From Himantopus leucocephalus (taxonomy: Eukaryota; Chordata; Aves; Charadriiformes; Recurvirostridae): DNA of 64,000 bases. The translations under genes were made by a program, and so were the position numbers. Numbering within the stretch: the stretch's first letter is position 1; every line of letters begins with the position of its first letter. The DNA is taken from positions 7,072,298 through 7,136,297 of the forward strand of contig RSEF01000024.1 of assembly GCA_003993805.1 (NCBI GenBank). The letters are read 5' to 3'. This document shows positions 41,180 to 55,600 of the stretch, one piece after another. Under the pieces are notes generated by a model that did not search any database, had not been told where the DNA came from, and was given only the letters and a program-made list of their open reading frames with translations.

Positions 41180-43719
41180 CAAAACCCCAGCCACTACAGC
41201 TTTACCTTGCAACAGTTATTAGTTTTGACTGTTAAACATATTGGAATGAGAAAAGGTTAAAATCAGAAAATTTCAAGTGATTTCTGATAAAATCCTATGA
41301 CAAGCTACAGGTCTTGAATAAAGAGAAGGCCTTTTTTAAATGGAATCTGCTTTTTATTAGCAGAAAGACGTGCTAAAGCAAGTTAAGTGTGCATTTCTCC
41401 ACCTCAAGGGAAGGTATCACTGAATTCTTCCCTTCCATTAGGACTTGTAAAAAAACCTTGCAAGCCTCTAATTAAGGGTGACATTTCCAAAGGACATGAA
41501 AGCAGGAGGCAGTCAATTCCCAGTGAAATTCAGCCTTAGAACATCCTTCTCCAAATGGTCCAGACTGATGTGTGCGCTGGTTTTCAACAGGCAGGGCAGT
41601 AACACACTCTGTTCCCTTTGTGCCACTTCTGCCTGTGCTGTAGCAGCCCTGGGCAATGTTTTGCTCCATCAGTACGGTACCCAGGGGTAATGGCCAAGTG
41701 CTCTGGGAAAAAGAAAAACTTCTTCCCTCCCCTCCCTGCAATGCAATTTCAAACTCTGGTGAAAATTCATAGCATTGTAGGAAAAGAGGGATGATTAATG
41801 TGCTAATACCACAAATGGAGAATAGAGAAATTAAGTGACTTCTTGAAGTCAAAAGTGTCAGAGCATCTGCATTAAAACCTGGAATCAGCCTTGCAGTTCT
41901 TGAGTTACAGGGCTACTGCAAGAAGATCGCCCTGCACCAGGTTGCGCAGGAAGGAAACTCTCTGCGTTCCAGAGAAGGGCTGCTGTGGTTCTCTTCACCC
42001 TCCGTCCCTGTGCTGCTGTTAGGGAGGCGGTGACTCACATTATGGAATTAGTGCAGAGAGCTCTGAACAATGCAATTATTGAGAAGTAAAGCGCTGTGAA
42101 TAGAAAATATTGTGGCATCAGCGAGAGTGGTTAAAGTCGGTGACTCAAAGGCCTATGTGGCAGGAGCGTATTATATACAAACCCCATGCTAATAGCACTT
42201 CTGAGCACTTACAGGAGGAAGTGCTTAGATTAGGTGCTTTACAACACACTCCAGGGGGACATATGCACGCTTTCTAGTAGGAAGATCCAATTAGATATTA
42301 TGCAAGACCAAGTGAAAAGCAGTAATGTTTCTGAATCAGAAGTGAGCAATAACTCTGGTTAAAATGCCTTGCACTTGTATTTCGAATAACAAAGGATCTG
42401 AAGAACGGGGAGCTGTGTAGAAAAGCAGGAGAGGAGGAGGCTTTTGCAAGGAGCTGATGGGAAGAACTGTTGTACTGGATAGACACGAAGGTTGCACGGT
42501 GCTGAAGTTAGAATTCAGCCCCCCTAAAAACCCCAGCCTTGTCAGGATCTTCGTCTCTAATTTCTGTACCTCTAGGTGCAGAGGGAGCTAAGCCGACTGC
42601 TTGTGTAATCTACTTATCACTAGAGACTTACTTACCACTAGGAAAACGCAAGGCGTGCAGAAAATGAAGTTTGCCCAGTCCTCTCTTCTGAAGAGACACA
42701 GTCAGTGCTCAAAACTGCTCCAAATGTAATTACTGCCAGGACCTCATCAGTCATGACTGTCAAATCCTGGCTGTATTTGCATGTACTACTCAGTGCCTGG
42801 GAGACTCGGGTTTATTTAAAGCCACCAGGACTTCGCTTATTGCGTTCAGTGTATCGCCTGATCCTGGAGTGTCAAATGCCAAGGCAGGTGCCTGGGATTT
42901 CTCGTCAGCATTAGCAGTGGCAGTGGGTACTATGGTGCTCAGGTCAAGATGGAATTTACAATCTTTTCCTAATTCCCGAGCTTTCCTCCTCCTTCTCTGC
43001 GTCTGCAGACACTGTCCCCTGCGTGGAACTGAATGGGAAGAGGTTCTTACTCATTGCTAGCGATTGCACACCTTCCTTCCTCTCCAGTGAACCGTGACCA
43101 GCAATTCACAGCACAGATTATAAGTTCTGGGCTTACATGCAAAAAATAGTGAAACTGCTCCAGAAGCTGCTTTCCTTTGCACAGTGCTCCCGAACAGGGA
43201 AATTCCCCAAACACACTTTCTCCTTCTCTTTCTCTTCCACCACCTCCCTACTCCCAACGAATATGTTATTTCCCTTGATTGGAATGCCTCAGACGCATTC
43301 TCAGTGGAGCCCGGTAAACAGCATCAGGAAGCATCTTCAGGACAGAAGGGATGTCAATTTGACAGCTTTCCTGTGGCCCGTTGGTTCCAAGATTTCAGAG
43401 CAAAATGAGGGAGGCACTGTACTGTGCAAATTTCACTTAGACATTGATTTCTGTGAAACAGAAATGCCTTTGGAGCAAATCTGTCTCTAAACACCTTTCT
43501 CAGACAGTCCTACCCAGACTTTCAGTAACCTGATGGGTACGTCTGGGTAGCAGCAATTAGAAAGAAACAGGCAATCTGGCAAGAGCTGCGTGCAAGAAAT
43601 ACCTTGGGAAAGGGCGGTAGAGACTGTTCTGAGACTGCTGTGGAAGATGCGGATCTGCCATGGGGATATTGTTGCTGGTGGCTATCGCTGTTGTTTTCCT
43701 GTTAGGTGTAGAGAGAGCT

Positions 43720-43996
43720 CAGTCACTGAGGCATCCTGGCAACCAGGAGCCCCAAGCCGAGCAGCGTGACTGTGTCTGGACTCCATAGGAAGGCTTGCTC
43801 CCCAAAAGCATGCTGAGCCAGCCACCTTCCCAGCTCACGCCGCTGCTGCCAGCTGTCTGCAGCACCCACGCTGCGCTGCCTGCCCGGCCAGACGGCACTC
43901 GGCCGTGGCTCAGGCGAGGCGGCAGCGAGCAACTCCCGCAGCCGCGTCCCTCAGCTCCTGCTCCTGCCTTTACCAGCCTGCTCCCGGCCGGACTCT
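43720..43996. promoter_or_regulatory. GC-rich, CpG-containing patch in DRD2 intron 1
   Basis: In otherwise AT-rich intron, this stretch is GC-rich, with CpGs concentrated at about 43840-43996 (roughly 14 by my count), about 5.3 kb before coding exon 2. The nearby open frames have no recognisable product. It could be an internal promoter or enhancer; function is not shown by the sequence. Confidence 0.35.
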
Positions 43997-46900
43997 AGAT
44001 GTCACCTTAAACACAGCACGTCCGGGGCAAAACCTTAGGGAATTTCATACCGTGGTACGAAGAAGTAAAGACTGACCGCGTGTTTTGGCAGCCAGACCTG
44101 TATTAGCTCTGAAGGCCACAAATCTTTACCAAACAGAAACCAGATGCTGCAGTGACATGTATCATAGGGTCTGTGAGACACTGACGCTAGCTCAGGACCA
44201 GGCCTGCGAATATTTTATCCCTGAGGGTGTTTCTGAGCAGAGGAAAAATAAAAAAAAAAAAAGTGTTACACCTTTGCAATTTCTGAGAGAAAAAAAGACA
44301 TTTGCACTGACTCAGGGCATCTCTGGCCGAGCACAGAACGAAGAGGAGCAGAGGGCAGCCCCAGGATACCATTCAAACAGAGGCGAGATGTAGGTATGGG
44401 TTTCTGTTTCCCAGTGAGCTGACTGGTACATCTATCTCAGCTTAACACACATTTCATGTTTCAGATCTTGCCAGAAAGACAAACAGTTTTCCCACTGGCA
44501 GTTGTGAACATTACACATTTGCCAGGGAGATGTCATGCTTGTTTGCCACAAGTGTAATTAGATGATCAATCATGAGGAGCCAAGAAGAAATACCAGCATT
44601 GCAAACAAACATATTTTTCAGTTTGCTATCTGAAAAGAACTGGGAGTTAACTACGAAGGAGCGAAAAGCTCTGGCTCCGCATTCACAGCCTCTATCCTGG
44701 CTCCATTTCCAGCAGGGAGCAGCGGCCGGACAGCAGATTGCCTCCAGTCGCTGAAAGACATCTGGAAAGCACGGGAACTGGTTGAGAGAGGTTATTTTCC
44801 TCTGGATGGCAAACTGCTTCCCAGTTAGGCCACGCTTGAACAGGGGCAGTCAAGGAAGTTAATGTAAAGGGGATCAGCGCAGACCCAGGCGTACACCAGC
44901 TCTGACGGAAGGGGAAAGCAGCAGAGATGCTCTGTGCGATGCAGGCATGTTGCTGCACTGCTGGCATCAAACACAAGGCTGCAACCTTGCTGCTCTGTCC
45001 TGCCCTTGACCTCTCAGTAAATCCATATCTGGATTAGCTCAGCCATACTAAAAATCTCTGTGGACTCTGTATGGGAATTAACGTGGCTTTACCGCAGTTA
45101 ATTCACAAAGGAATTTGTTCCATTTCAGGACTCTCCCCACATCTGCATCCAACGTCTCAGCTAAAACTGAGACTCTGTTTTGCCTCTGGCGGTCGCGTAC
45201 AGGGATAGCGAAACTCAGCAAGGTCCCACAAGGACAGGGCATAGCGAGGGGCTATTAGTACTACCTTTTCTCTGTATTTATGGTCCCTTCCCTCTGCCTC
45301 CATATGGAAATGCAGGTGCCTGGACCAACACGGTAAAAAGCACTTTCTTTTCTAGTCAGCTTTTTAAAGTGGTTCTTTCTTCTCTACTGAGAAACTGTCA
45401 GCAGTAAAATAAAAAGTGCTCCTTAAAGCAGTACTGAAAGACTCACCAGATGCTCTAATGGCCACCATAATGCTTCCAAATGATGCCAGTCCTCTGTCTG
45501 GAGAAATTAAGAATATTTTTAGGACTGAAAACTTGAACTCTCAAAAGTTAGGAATGAACAGAGCTGTCCATGTAGTTGTAGTTTTGTACCATATGGTTAT
45601 GTACTAGATGCAGCCTTTAATTGCGTGATGACAAATTATACTGTGTTTTAGTTTCCCTATTTCATGCAAAATATTTGGAAGCTTTTTTGTGTTTCATTTT
45701 CCCAAATTATTTTTTTTTAAATAGAAACACCTAAACTTTTCATTTGTATAACATTCAAACATAATCTTTTGACTTTCCTCATGATGATCAGCTGCATAAA
45801 AAGACAAAATTTATTGCTGCACAAGCAGTTCTACTGAAAGAAAGAAAATAAAATCTTGCAGAAGCTGCAGAAGGAAGCCAAAGAGACTTTTTGCTCACTT
45901 CATCCGGGGCCTTCTATATCCTCCCTCACCCCCATCAAGTAAATGTCTGATAGATGGACATGAGAGATTAGCTGTGTATGGTTCCTCCAACACCACCACT
46001 GAGTTGCAATGGGCTGGAATATGAGCAGGGCGAGAATTACTGCGTACATCACTCGCCCTTGTCTCTGGCCTTTTCTCCACCAAGCACAATTCTGTTTTGC
46101 AAACTGCAGTCCGAGCTCAGAAGGAGCCAGAATAGGACCAAGGGGCTGATCCTGCATGTATCAAATCATTCCACTCCTTTGATTCTTTTAAGATACTTTT
46201 CCATGTTCCTGCTTTTTTTTCCATCCTGCATTTTATGCATGTTTCTGCCTTCTCTAGATAGTTTTGCATTATCAAAGGGCAACAGGAGAAAAGAAAAAAC
46301 CCGTTGCTGCATTTAGCATTGATTTTTCCCCTTCACTCTGAGTCACATAAGCTAACATTTAATTAATTTCTGACACTTTGACAGTTTCTAAGAAGACATT
46401 TGTAGAGCTATCAAGTGCCGCTGATAGCACTGTCAGACAGACACTTTTTGAATTATCAGCTATTAAGGACCCATATGCAACAAATTTCCAAGGATTATTA
46501 TACAAATTGTTCTTTGAATGAGAAAAGCACACAAAAGCTCAGTGAAACATAAAGAAACCATTGTTCCCAGGTGAATTTGATATTTGCAAATGTTTTGCTA
46601 TTTTGATCACTTCCGTGGTTTAATAAATTGAATTCACTTTGTCTTTTATTAAGAAAATTAAATGGCCTGTTTTGGGATGTCTGCGAATATGGCCAGATTT
46701 TCAAATCACTGTGGTCTTCATGGAGATACAGCTTGAGAAACACAGAACGCTTGATGTTAGGAAGTGCTGAGCAGTGAATGAGGTCCTTTCAAGATCTCTC
46801 AAACCAGAAACCCCAAAACCAAAGCAGCCAAAATCTCCAGTTGCTTTTAAACAGCTCTTGCCTTTACTCTTTGATCATGTTCTCCGACATGTCACCATCT

Positions 46901-49305
46901 CCTGATGTAGTGACTGATTCAGACCCAGGTACAGATCTCGATACTTTGCTTTTAAACACACAAGCGAACCTGGCAAGGGGCTGAAATGATCAATGTGGAT
47001 TAATGCCATTTCAGAGACCCTCTGCAGTTGTGGGTGGCAGTTCGGGTACGACAACTCTATTTTTACTGGCCTCACTGTACTAATTTAGCAGTTGACAAAG
47101 AAGGTCTCTTTCAACAAATAGGACAGAACTGTATTTCACCTTGCTCAGTGGCACAGCTATGACTTGAAGTTAGCATTTGTCTGCCTCTGCTGTATGCCAG
47201 AGCCGTGTTATGATGACCAGGCTGCTCCATTTGCTTGTCCTTGGAGCAGCTGGCGTTAGCGGTTCTGGTGAGCTCAGGGAACCTATTAGCTCATACAGTG
47301 AAAATCAGCTCAGTGCTCCTCTCCTTGTGGCCTTTGTGGCTCTCTGAAAGGCAGACTCAGGTCCACGCCAGTCAGATCTGAGCATGTCCAGTTCTGCCTG
47401 TACTACGGGCTCAGTTATGCAGAGGACAGGGATGATTCGCAGACTGAGGCAATACTCATATTTTAGCCCCTATTGCTTCAGCAAACACACGCTGTGGGGC
47501 AATCCCTTCTTTTTCAAAGTGTGTAGATACTCCAGCAGGACCCAGACATGGTGTGGACATACACAGAAGATGGTGCCAACCATCACAAGCGCCCACTGCA
47601 TAAGTCCTGCCCTGGGAGCTCTTTAGGGAGCGCACATAAATGGGAGCAAAAAGAGCCTCACCACACAGCCAGGAAAAAGTCTTTCCAGTATGCCAGAGCC
47701 GGTGGCCAAATATATTACAGTCTCATTGCAAATGTGAAATTTGGTTTTCATATGCTGGCACCAGACAAAGACCCCAACACAGACAGCTGCTGCCAAGGCC
47801 TGCATGATGCAGCTTAACTGTTAGCCAGTTTCTTACGTTGTGGACACTTGTGCAGGTGGATGCCAACAATCTAGGGGTATGCAGCATCCCATATATCACC
47901 GCTTTGCATTACCCACTGGCATAAAATCCGTATAACCTCATGGACATTCATGCACCCTGACTAGCCTGCACCGTACAGGAGTATGACCTAAGAGATATCA
48001 GTTCTACTGTACGCTGTCATCACAGCAGAAACCATGACCCAGCTCTGGGTCTGGCCCAGCTCCCCAGCAAGCCTCCCTCCTTCCCAAAGCCAAGCATCCT
48101 CTTCATGAAACTGTGGCTGGAGGTGGCTTTCCAATCTGGGACCAGCCCTGCCGCCAGCCTGACCGTCACCACTAAAGGGAAGGCCACAGGGATGCGGCAC
48201 CAGGGCAAGAAGTACTTACCTGGTGGGGGAGAGCATCTGTTGTTCCGCCTGAGTGGCCGGTCCGGCGCAAACCCCAACATCCATAAAAAATGCCTGCAAG
48301 CCTGGGACGCAATCCATAGCCAGTGGAAAACAAAGGAAGGCCTCTTGGTGACAGCCCCCTTACTGTGTGCCGAAAATGGCCCAGCTAGGGAAGCAGAGCA
48401 CAGCCCTGGGAGACAGAAGAAGTCCAGAAGACTAAAAGACACTTGCAGTTGTCTTTGCTATGCCTGGGTAAAACAAACACAAAAACCTAAATACGTTCAA
48501 AGACACTCTACAGCAAAACCTGTGTTTTGTTTATATGTTACCTTTGAAACAGTGCATTGAAATGTGGCCGTTGGCCAGGGAAGAAATGATGGTTGCTGTG
48601 ATGCTACAGATTTCCAAGGAGACCTGTCCTCCCCGTGCCAGGAGCGGCGGGGCTGTGGGATGGCACCCAGTCATGCCCCCACCATTTTCCCCTTTGCACT
48701 GCAACCTCACTGAGGGAATGGCAGAAGGCAGCCACAGTCCAGCCCTGACTTCAAAACTGCTGCTGTCAAGTTTCATTATCATCACAATTCGGTTCATAGT
48801 TTTATTTATTTATTAATTTCCCTGCTGGAGTGAAAAAATAAGGAAAAGCGGTGGGAAAAAAAATAAAGAACACAGCCCAAAGCCCCAAGAAGCACATGAA
48901 GAATAAACAAAGTGGGTCACAGCACATCTGCCCTGACCTGCGCACGCCTAACATGGAGCAGCTAGTGGTTAGGGACTGTCAGGGGAGTTGACACAAAAGT
49001 CCCAGGCACTCTGCCTGAATTGGCTGTAATGCAGAGTAACTAATATTTCCGGCCACAGAAATCTGGGGGATGGACTGGAAATAGAAATTAACTTCTTGAA
49101 TCCCTGTCTAGGTATCTGACCATCGGTTCAGCCTCCCATCTAGGTCTTCATCGCATTTCCAGTCAGGCAGCCGTTTGCGCACAAGAATTCAGGGTAGGGG
49201 GAACGAGCTCCAGAGAATCCCAAGAGTGAAGTAGCACATGTGTAATTGTTTTATTTTTATTTTACGTGTTGGCCTTTGACTGTCTTTTCAACATCTTTGT
49301 GTCAG

Positions 49306-49618
49306 GGTGGAGCTGGGACCTGGCACTTTTACCTCCATGGATCCCCTAAACCTCTCTTGGTACAACGGTGACGTCGGTGACAGGAACTGGAGCAAGCCAC
49401 TCAACGAGTCCAATGCAGACCAGAAGCCTCAGTATAACTACTATGCCATGCTGCTCACCCTCCTCATCTTTGTCATTGTTTTTGGCAATGTGCTGGTGTG
49501 TATGGCTGTGTCCAGGGAAAAAGCCCTTCAGACTACCACGAATTACCTGATCGTGAGTTTGGCAGTGGCAGATCTCTTGGTAGCAACTCTGGTCATGCCT
49601 TGGGTGGTCTATCTGGAG
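49306..49618 (+). CDS. DRD2: DRD2 exon 2: 5'UTR end, N-terminus, TM1 and TM2
   Basis: The acceptor TTTGTGTCAG ends at 49305 and the ATG is at 49337-49339. The exon encodes residues 1-94: the glycosylated N-terminus, TM1 with GN at 50-51, and TM2 with LAVADL carrying D79. The donor GTAGGT follows GAG at 49618. The 31 untranslated bases before the ATG are also open in frame, but the ATG followed by GATCCC matches the known DRD2 start (MDPLN). Confidence 0.98.
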
Positions 49619-52600
49619 GTAGGTGACCCTGTTTTCTTTTGCAGTACTGAATGTTTCTGGTGAATGAGTACACAGAGAGAAGGTTTAGCGGCCTGGACAT
49701 CAGCTATTTCAAGACCTCCTGAATTTCCCCGAACAAAATGTTTTTAATTTCCTAACATTTGGTCAGAGAGCCATATTTGAGTGGCACTGTGGTTTGTGAA
49801 AGCCAAATGCTCCCAAGACTGCCACCTGTTTACTTGATGGCAAATGACTCTTGCAACAGTAAATAGCCTGAAAGAACAAAATGAATCTCTAGAGGAAAGA
49901 ATAAGAGAAGCTACCCAGCCCCTCTCCCTGGGGGCCCTCGGCTGGGTTGCCTGTGTTCTTCAGTCGGCTGAGAGCTGGCACGCTGGTGGCAATCACAACC
50001 AAGAGAGAATGACTGGTGGTGAGAAAGCACAAGACTGAAACTATATTGAGTTTACAATTAATTTTCAGGCACTTGTTTATGAGAGAAAATGATAAAACAA
50101 AGAGGGCAGGGGAAGAAGCCATAATCAATTAGCCCATTAAGTATTAATGCAAAGCAAAACAAACCCACTGACATGACATAGGCTGTCAAGAAAGCGCAAT
50201 ACCAATTATCGATCTAGTTAATTATTGTTTTCATGGCACCTTAAAAATGTAAAGCATCGTGCATCTGCTAAAGCTTATTAACATGACTACAGGCTGGTTG
50301 TGATTGTAGTCAGTGCCTCTGGGACTAGTTATGCTCTTCTATTATATTCCGCTTTCGCGACAACCCATTGTAAGCAGAGGCTTACGCTGTGAGAAGCTCT
50401 TGCTCTCTTAGGCCTAGGTATAGGAGTCTCTCAGACGTTTCTTATTTTAACATGAAAGAATAAAGCACAAATGATGGAAGACACTTTCCCCTTTCTGGGC
50501 TCGTGTGTACACGGTGTTGGTCAGGAACTGCATCTTCCTTAATCTACCAAGTAGGACAATCAGGCCTCTACATCTCAGCAATATTTTTTTTTTCTAATTT
50601 TCTTTTGCCCTTTCTGCTCTTATCCACACTCTGCTAAACTGACTGCTAGCTTGAAGCAACAAAAACCATGACAAATACTTGCTGACAGAGAAGGAGCCAT
50701 TGGACTGACGTGGGTTAGGCACACTGTGATCCCTCTTTGGGTCTGCAATCTGAAATCAAAACCAGCCAGAACCCTTTGTTCTGTAAGTATCTTCATTTTT
50801 TTTAGGCTTTGTGTCACAAGCTTGGACAAATACGAACGTCAAAAGGAAATCCTTTTAAAAATCATCCTCAATGCAAACAAATCTTCTGCCTCCAAGCTTC
50901 GGAGGTTTCTCCTATGTAAACGAAAGCGCTAAGAGAAAGAACTGTTGCAGTTTACAGAATCTCCCATAAACTCGACACTATGCGCTCAGGAAACTGATTT
51001 TGCAGAGGCTTATATCTGGCTGGAAACCTTTGCCTTTGGGCAAATTCTCATCAAAGTTTCTGATGTAACTGTCTCTAAAGTGCTTTTTTAATCACTGAGT
51101 ATTCATCTGTCACTCAGGCTTCAATGCAGTCATTCTTTCTTTCTTCTTTATGCTGCCTATGGTTATGTATATCAGAGCAGAAATAACTGAAGAATAGATA
51201 TCTTATTCATTCTATTTTCAAATGCAGTAGGACTCTATTTTTATTAGAGGGAAATATACTTTTTTCATCACATGTCAAATACAGCAGTCCTAATAATTGC
51301 TATTAAACTTAATTGGCAAAGTTCAGTGTCAATAGCGAGATAAGTGAAGAGAAAAAGGCTACTGGTAACTGGAGGTGTTATCATTAGTTCTTTGTCTTTA
51401 TCACAACACGTAGTGTGTTAAAAAATTTTCACTCTAAATTAAATTCATTTCGTTCACACAAAAAAAAATATACGAGGAATTTCTGCCCCGATTTTTTAAA
51501 CTAAGAAATGAAGAAAAGCTCCTGCTTCTCTACTGCTGATCTTTGCTAGGTAAAATTGCAAAAAAGTGTCTAATAAAAAGCTAAAAGTACAATTAGAGGT
51601 GCTCAGGATATAAAATTAATGTGTTTCCTTCCTAATACTTCTTTGCAAGGCTTGAAACCTGTTTAAGCTCCTACATAGTTCACTCTGAGGAGACTTGCAC
51701 TCCCTTACGTCGTTGGAATATGAGCCCAGGTTTGTGTTTGCTGTTTGGGCTGCCCGACTCAATATAGAGTAACAGGATGGAATTAGGAAGGTCAAAATCA
51801 CACCAGCCCTCAGGGGAATGCTTTAAAGAATGTTTTGGATGGAGCAGAGTACTTCCTTTGTGGCCGTGCCATCATTTGAGACCTTTAGACTAGGCAGGAC
51901 AAAGTCCTTGAAGGCACTCAATGGCAAAAAATCCTACTTGACACAGCGTGTGACTGATTGCCTGTGACCCAATTCCAGCTGGAACTTCTGTAGACAAAAT
52001 TTTGATCCCTCTTGAACTAGCAGAACACCAGCTACCAGCAAGCGTCTGTATCTTTGTGCAAATTTGTCCCTTTAGACCCTCTCAATAGCAGTGAGTTCTC
52101 AGCAAATTCTTTTACTGACCTTATTCTCTGTCGTTGCAGGTGGTTGGCGAGTGGAAGTTTAGTCGGATCCACTGTGATATCTTTGTAACCCTCGATGTTA
52201 TGATGTGTACTGCCAGTATCCTCAACCTCTGTGCCATCAGCATTGACAGGTGAGGGCTCCGTGGCAGCAAGTTGTATCAAATCCACGGTAGCGAGTCACG
52301 GCCATCTTTATATGGTCTAATTTTACCTGTGATTCAGAGACTTGAAAACGGCATGAGCTAGTGGTGTTGACATCTTTTGAAGAGCAATTTAGAGGATGTA
52401 ATCGAGGTCTGAGCAGGGATTCCATCAGAAGCAGACGCAGAAACGCTGGTCTTGAGAATGTAAATGGAATTGTCTGTGTGCGTCCCCATTAGTTCAGTCC
52501 TTCTGTTTATATACTGGAATAGTGAAGCAGACATCAGTGGGAAGGCAGCAGCTCAGAGAGAGTGGAAGAAAAATGCTATGCTAAGCTGACCCCAGCCTCG

Positions 52601-55600
52601 TGCCTCCCAAAACAGGGAATGCGGACTTCTTGGAGATTCGTGAAACCTGACTTGCCCTATATTCTCTTGCTGGAGCAGGCTTTCAGACACAGTAACTACG
52701 TGTAATTTCCCACGTAGTTTGCCAGCACTGCTCGTAACTACAAACTGGGTTTGTATCTTCACACTGCAGGTACACAGCAGTAGCAATGCCAATGCTGTAC
52801 AATACCCGCTACAGCTCGAAGCGCAGGGTCACGGTCATGATTGCTGTGGTCTGGGTGCTTTCATTTGCCATCTCCTGCCCGCTCCTCTTTGGCCTCAACA
52901 ACACAGGTGAGTGGTGATGCCACCTGCAGCAGGATATTGGCATCTTCCTGGCTTTACTGGGTCCCCACATAGGCTTCTGTTACAAGTCAGGAATAAACAT
53001 GGGGATCAGGTTTTAGGTGTATTGGGATGTATCCGTCCCTGTTTCGGGTGTCCTCTCCCAGTGTCACCCCAGACTATTTCTGTTGGCTGCTTCTGGATCT
53101 GTTTCATCTCTTGCTATTCCAGAGTAGTGTTTTAGATACATCAGAACTGAGGTTACCTAGAAGTTTATACAACACTCATCAATGTTACATTAATATTTGT
53201 CCCTGACAAAATCAAAATCCCTCTTATACTAAAACATGTGAAAAGGAAAGTCATGGGACAAATAACTTCACTGAGACAGGTGAGAAAAGCACTGAGTGTT
53301 CAGCCATCCATATCATAGGAAGACTGGATTGTGTACAGCATGGGATAGGCGGGCTTCTAGCTATAAGGCAAATAATGGCCGGGGACTTTGGGTCGTATGT
53401 GACTGCCTATGACCCAAGAGGAGTTTGCTGTTTGGGCACCACTTCCAGCTGACATGGTCGACCCCCCTGGAACCCAAACCCCTCACTTTCTGGGTACTCT
53501 GTGCCTTCGGAAAGAGGGAGAGAAGAGGGGGAAGCTGGTGCCAGCTCCTAGCAGCAGCGACAACAAGCCTGAAACTTTTTGTCTTTCAGACGAGAATGAG
53601 TGCATCATTGCCAATCCTGCCTTTGTCGTGTATTCCTCCATCGTCTCCTTCTACGTGCCCTTCATTGTCACCCTGCTGGTGTATGTGCAGATTTACATAG
53701 TGCTCCGGAAGCGCAGGAAGCGCGTCAATACCAAGCGCAGCAGCCACGGCCTGGACTCGGACACGCAAGCCCCGCTGAAGGTAACTAGACCTCTGCCTTG
53801 CTCTCAGCAGTCTCCGTCCTTTCCCCTTCCTGCTCCGCTTCATTCCCCAAAGCACGTCCTCCTTTCCCCAAATGGCACTAGCTGGACTAGGTGAAATACT
53901 GGATCACAAAGGTGAATGCTGTGTCCTGTGCCATTTTGGAGTCCCAGTTGCCCACTCTGGATTACCAGGTCACTGGCTGGCGCTCCACAGGCCTCCCTGG
54001 ATCTCAGGGGATGTTTCATCAGCAGATCTGCATTAGGAGCCGCTTCATTAACCAGACTGCGTTTCCTTTGGCTCTGCTAAGTTTGGGTTGGGGTACCCAA
54101 GACTACAGGCTGTACTATTTTCTGAGTCAGACCTGATGTTGTGATGAAGAAGTTCAATGGAAATTGTTTGCGTGTCTGGGGTGCAAACTACATCGCTGGT
54201 AATGATACCTCTGCAGTGAAAACAGCCTCTCAAAGCATGAGATATGTATGTAAGTGGAGTCCAGCTGAGCGTGTTAGGTGTGAGACCGCTTGTCAAAACG
54301 CTACTCTTGCAGCACATGCAAAACAAGCAGTAGGAATGTATAGTCCCGGAGGCACCACCTCCAAACGGCGCTGCCTCAGGGGCCAGTGCCACGTCAAGCA
54401 GAGGAGGCAGGGATAGTCAGAAACATTAGCAGATCTTTGTGGTTTCCTTCCTTTGGTGAAAAGCATAAAGGATACTTGCCTCCGTCACTGCTCCTTCCGA
54501 GTAGTTTTCCATCATTCTTAGTACCGTAGTCACACTGATTAATTTCTGCTTCATGCCCTGTGTTTGTATTTCCACGTGCCTCCCTTACCAGCTTCCCTTC
54601 CCAATTAATATCTGCTTGTGTAACCTCTGAGCTGGTGCTTGCCCCTTAGGACAAATGCACTCATCCAGAAGACGTCAAGCTCTGCACAGTTATTGTGAAG
54701 TCCAATGGGAGTTTCCAAGTTAATAAGCGCAAAGTGGTGAGTGTTAAAGAGAAGTGGTAGCTTTTCAGAGCGTTTAGCTTTCCCCTTTTCTCCTCTCAGG
54801 ACACAAAATGAATTTATGTAGGGTGGGAGAAAAATAAACTAAGAACAAAGGTTACCATTCAATCTCAAAATTTAAATATTCTTCCCATTCCTTAGAGTGA
54901 AGCAGGGGGTTTAAGATCACAGAGCTCAAAAAGCCAGACTAAGCTCACCTAAAGATCAGCTATAAAAGCCATGACATTTTAACATTTTGTGTCTTTGATT
55001 TTCTTCTCCTTTCTGTTATTTATTTTAAGTCTTGGACTGCATTGACTTTGTTGGGTTTTGCTTGTTGGTTTCATTTTTATTTATTTATATTCTGAAAACG
55101 AAACAAAATCTACGGGGAGTGGAGACAGTGTCTCTCCCATTTCGTAGCCTCTTTGTGCAAAAAAGGAGAGTCATTCACTGCGGTTCTGTCGATTCCATCT
55201 ACCCAAAAGTATTCTTGTCTGTAAACGTTTTGCAGCCCTTTCTCCAAGCACCTACCAAAAATGTAGGGAGAGAGAAGAGGGATTGATTGTTCTTCAACAT
55301 CATCCACCTTCACTCTGTAAGGAATGTTCATTGCTTCTCTCTGTATACTTATCTGTCTTTATGTTGTGGACATTTGATTCTTGTCCAGGAGGCGGAGAGT
55401 CACATAGAAGAGATGGAAATGGAGATGGTGTCCAGTACCAGTCCCCCTGAGAAAACCACCATTAAACCAGCGGCACCAAGTAACCACCAGTTGGTTGTGC
55501 CAGTTGCTTCTCATCAGGGCACCAACTCAACCCTGCAGGCACCCTTGGACAGCCCTGGGAAAGTAGAGAAGAATGGACATGCCAAAGAAGCACCCTACAC

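Larger units (their letters stand above)
27701..49305 (+). other. DRD2: DRD2 intron 1 (21.6 kb)
   Basis: The intron runs from the GTAAGAGG donor at 27701 to the TTTGTGTCAG acceptor at 49305. It is AT-rich, with microsatellites at 34.35-34.71 and 39.38 kb and a small GC-rich, CpG-containing patch at 43.72-44.0 kb, all listed separately. No open frame in it is supported as a gene. A large first intron is also the rule in mammalian DRD2, where it is longer. Confidence 0.7.

Noticed and set aside
48105..48560. A 151-codon plus-strand open frame in DRD2 intron 1.
   Set aside because: No recognisable protein or splice sites; probably chance.
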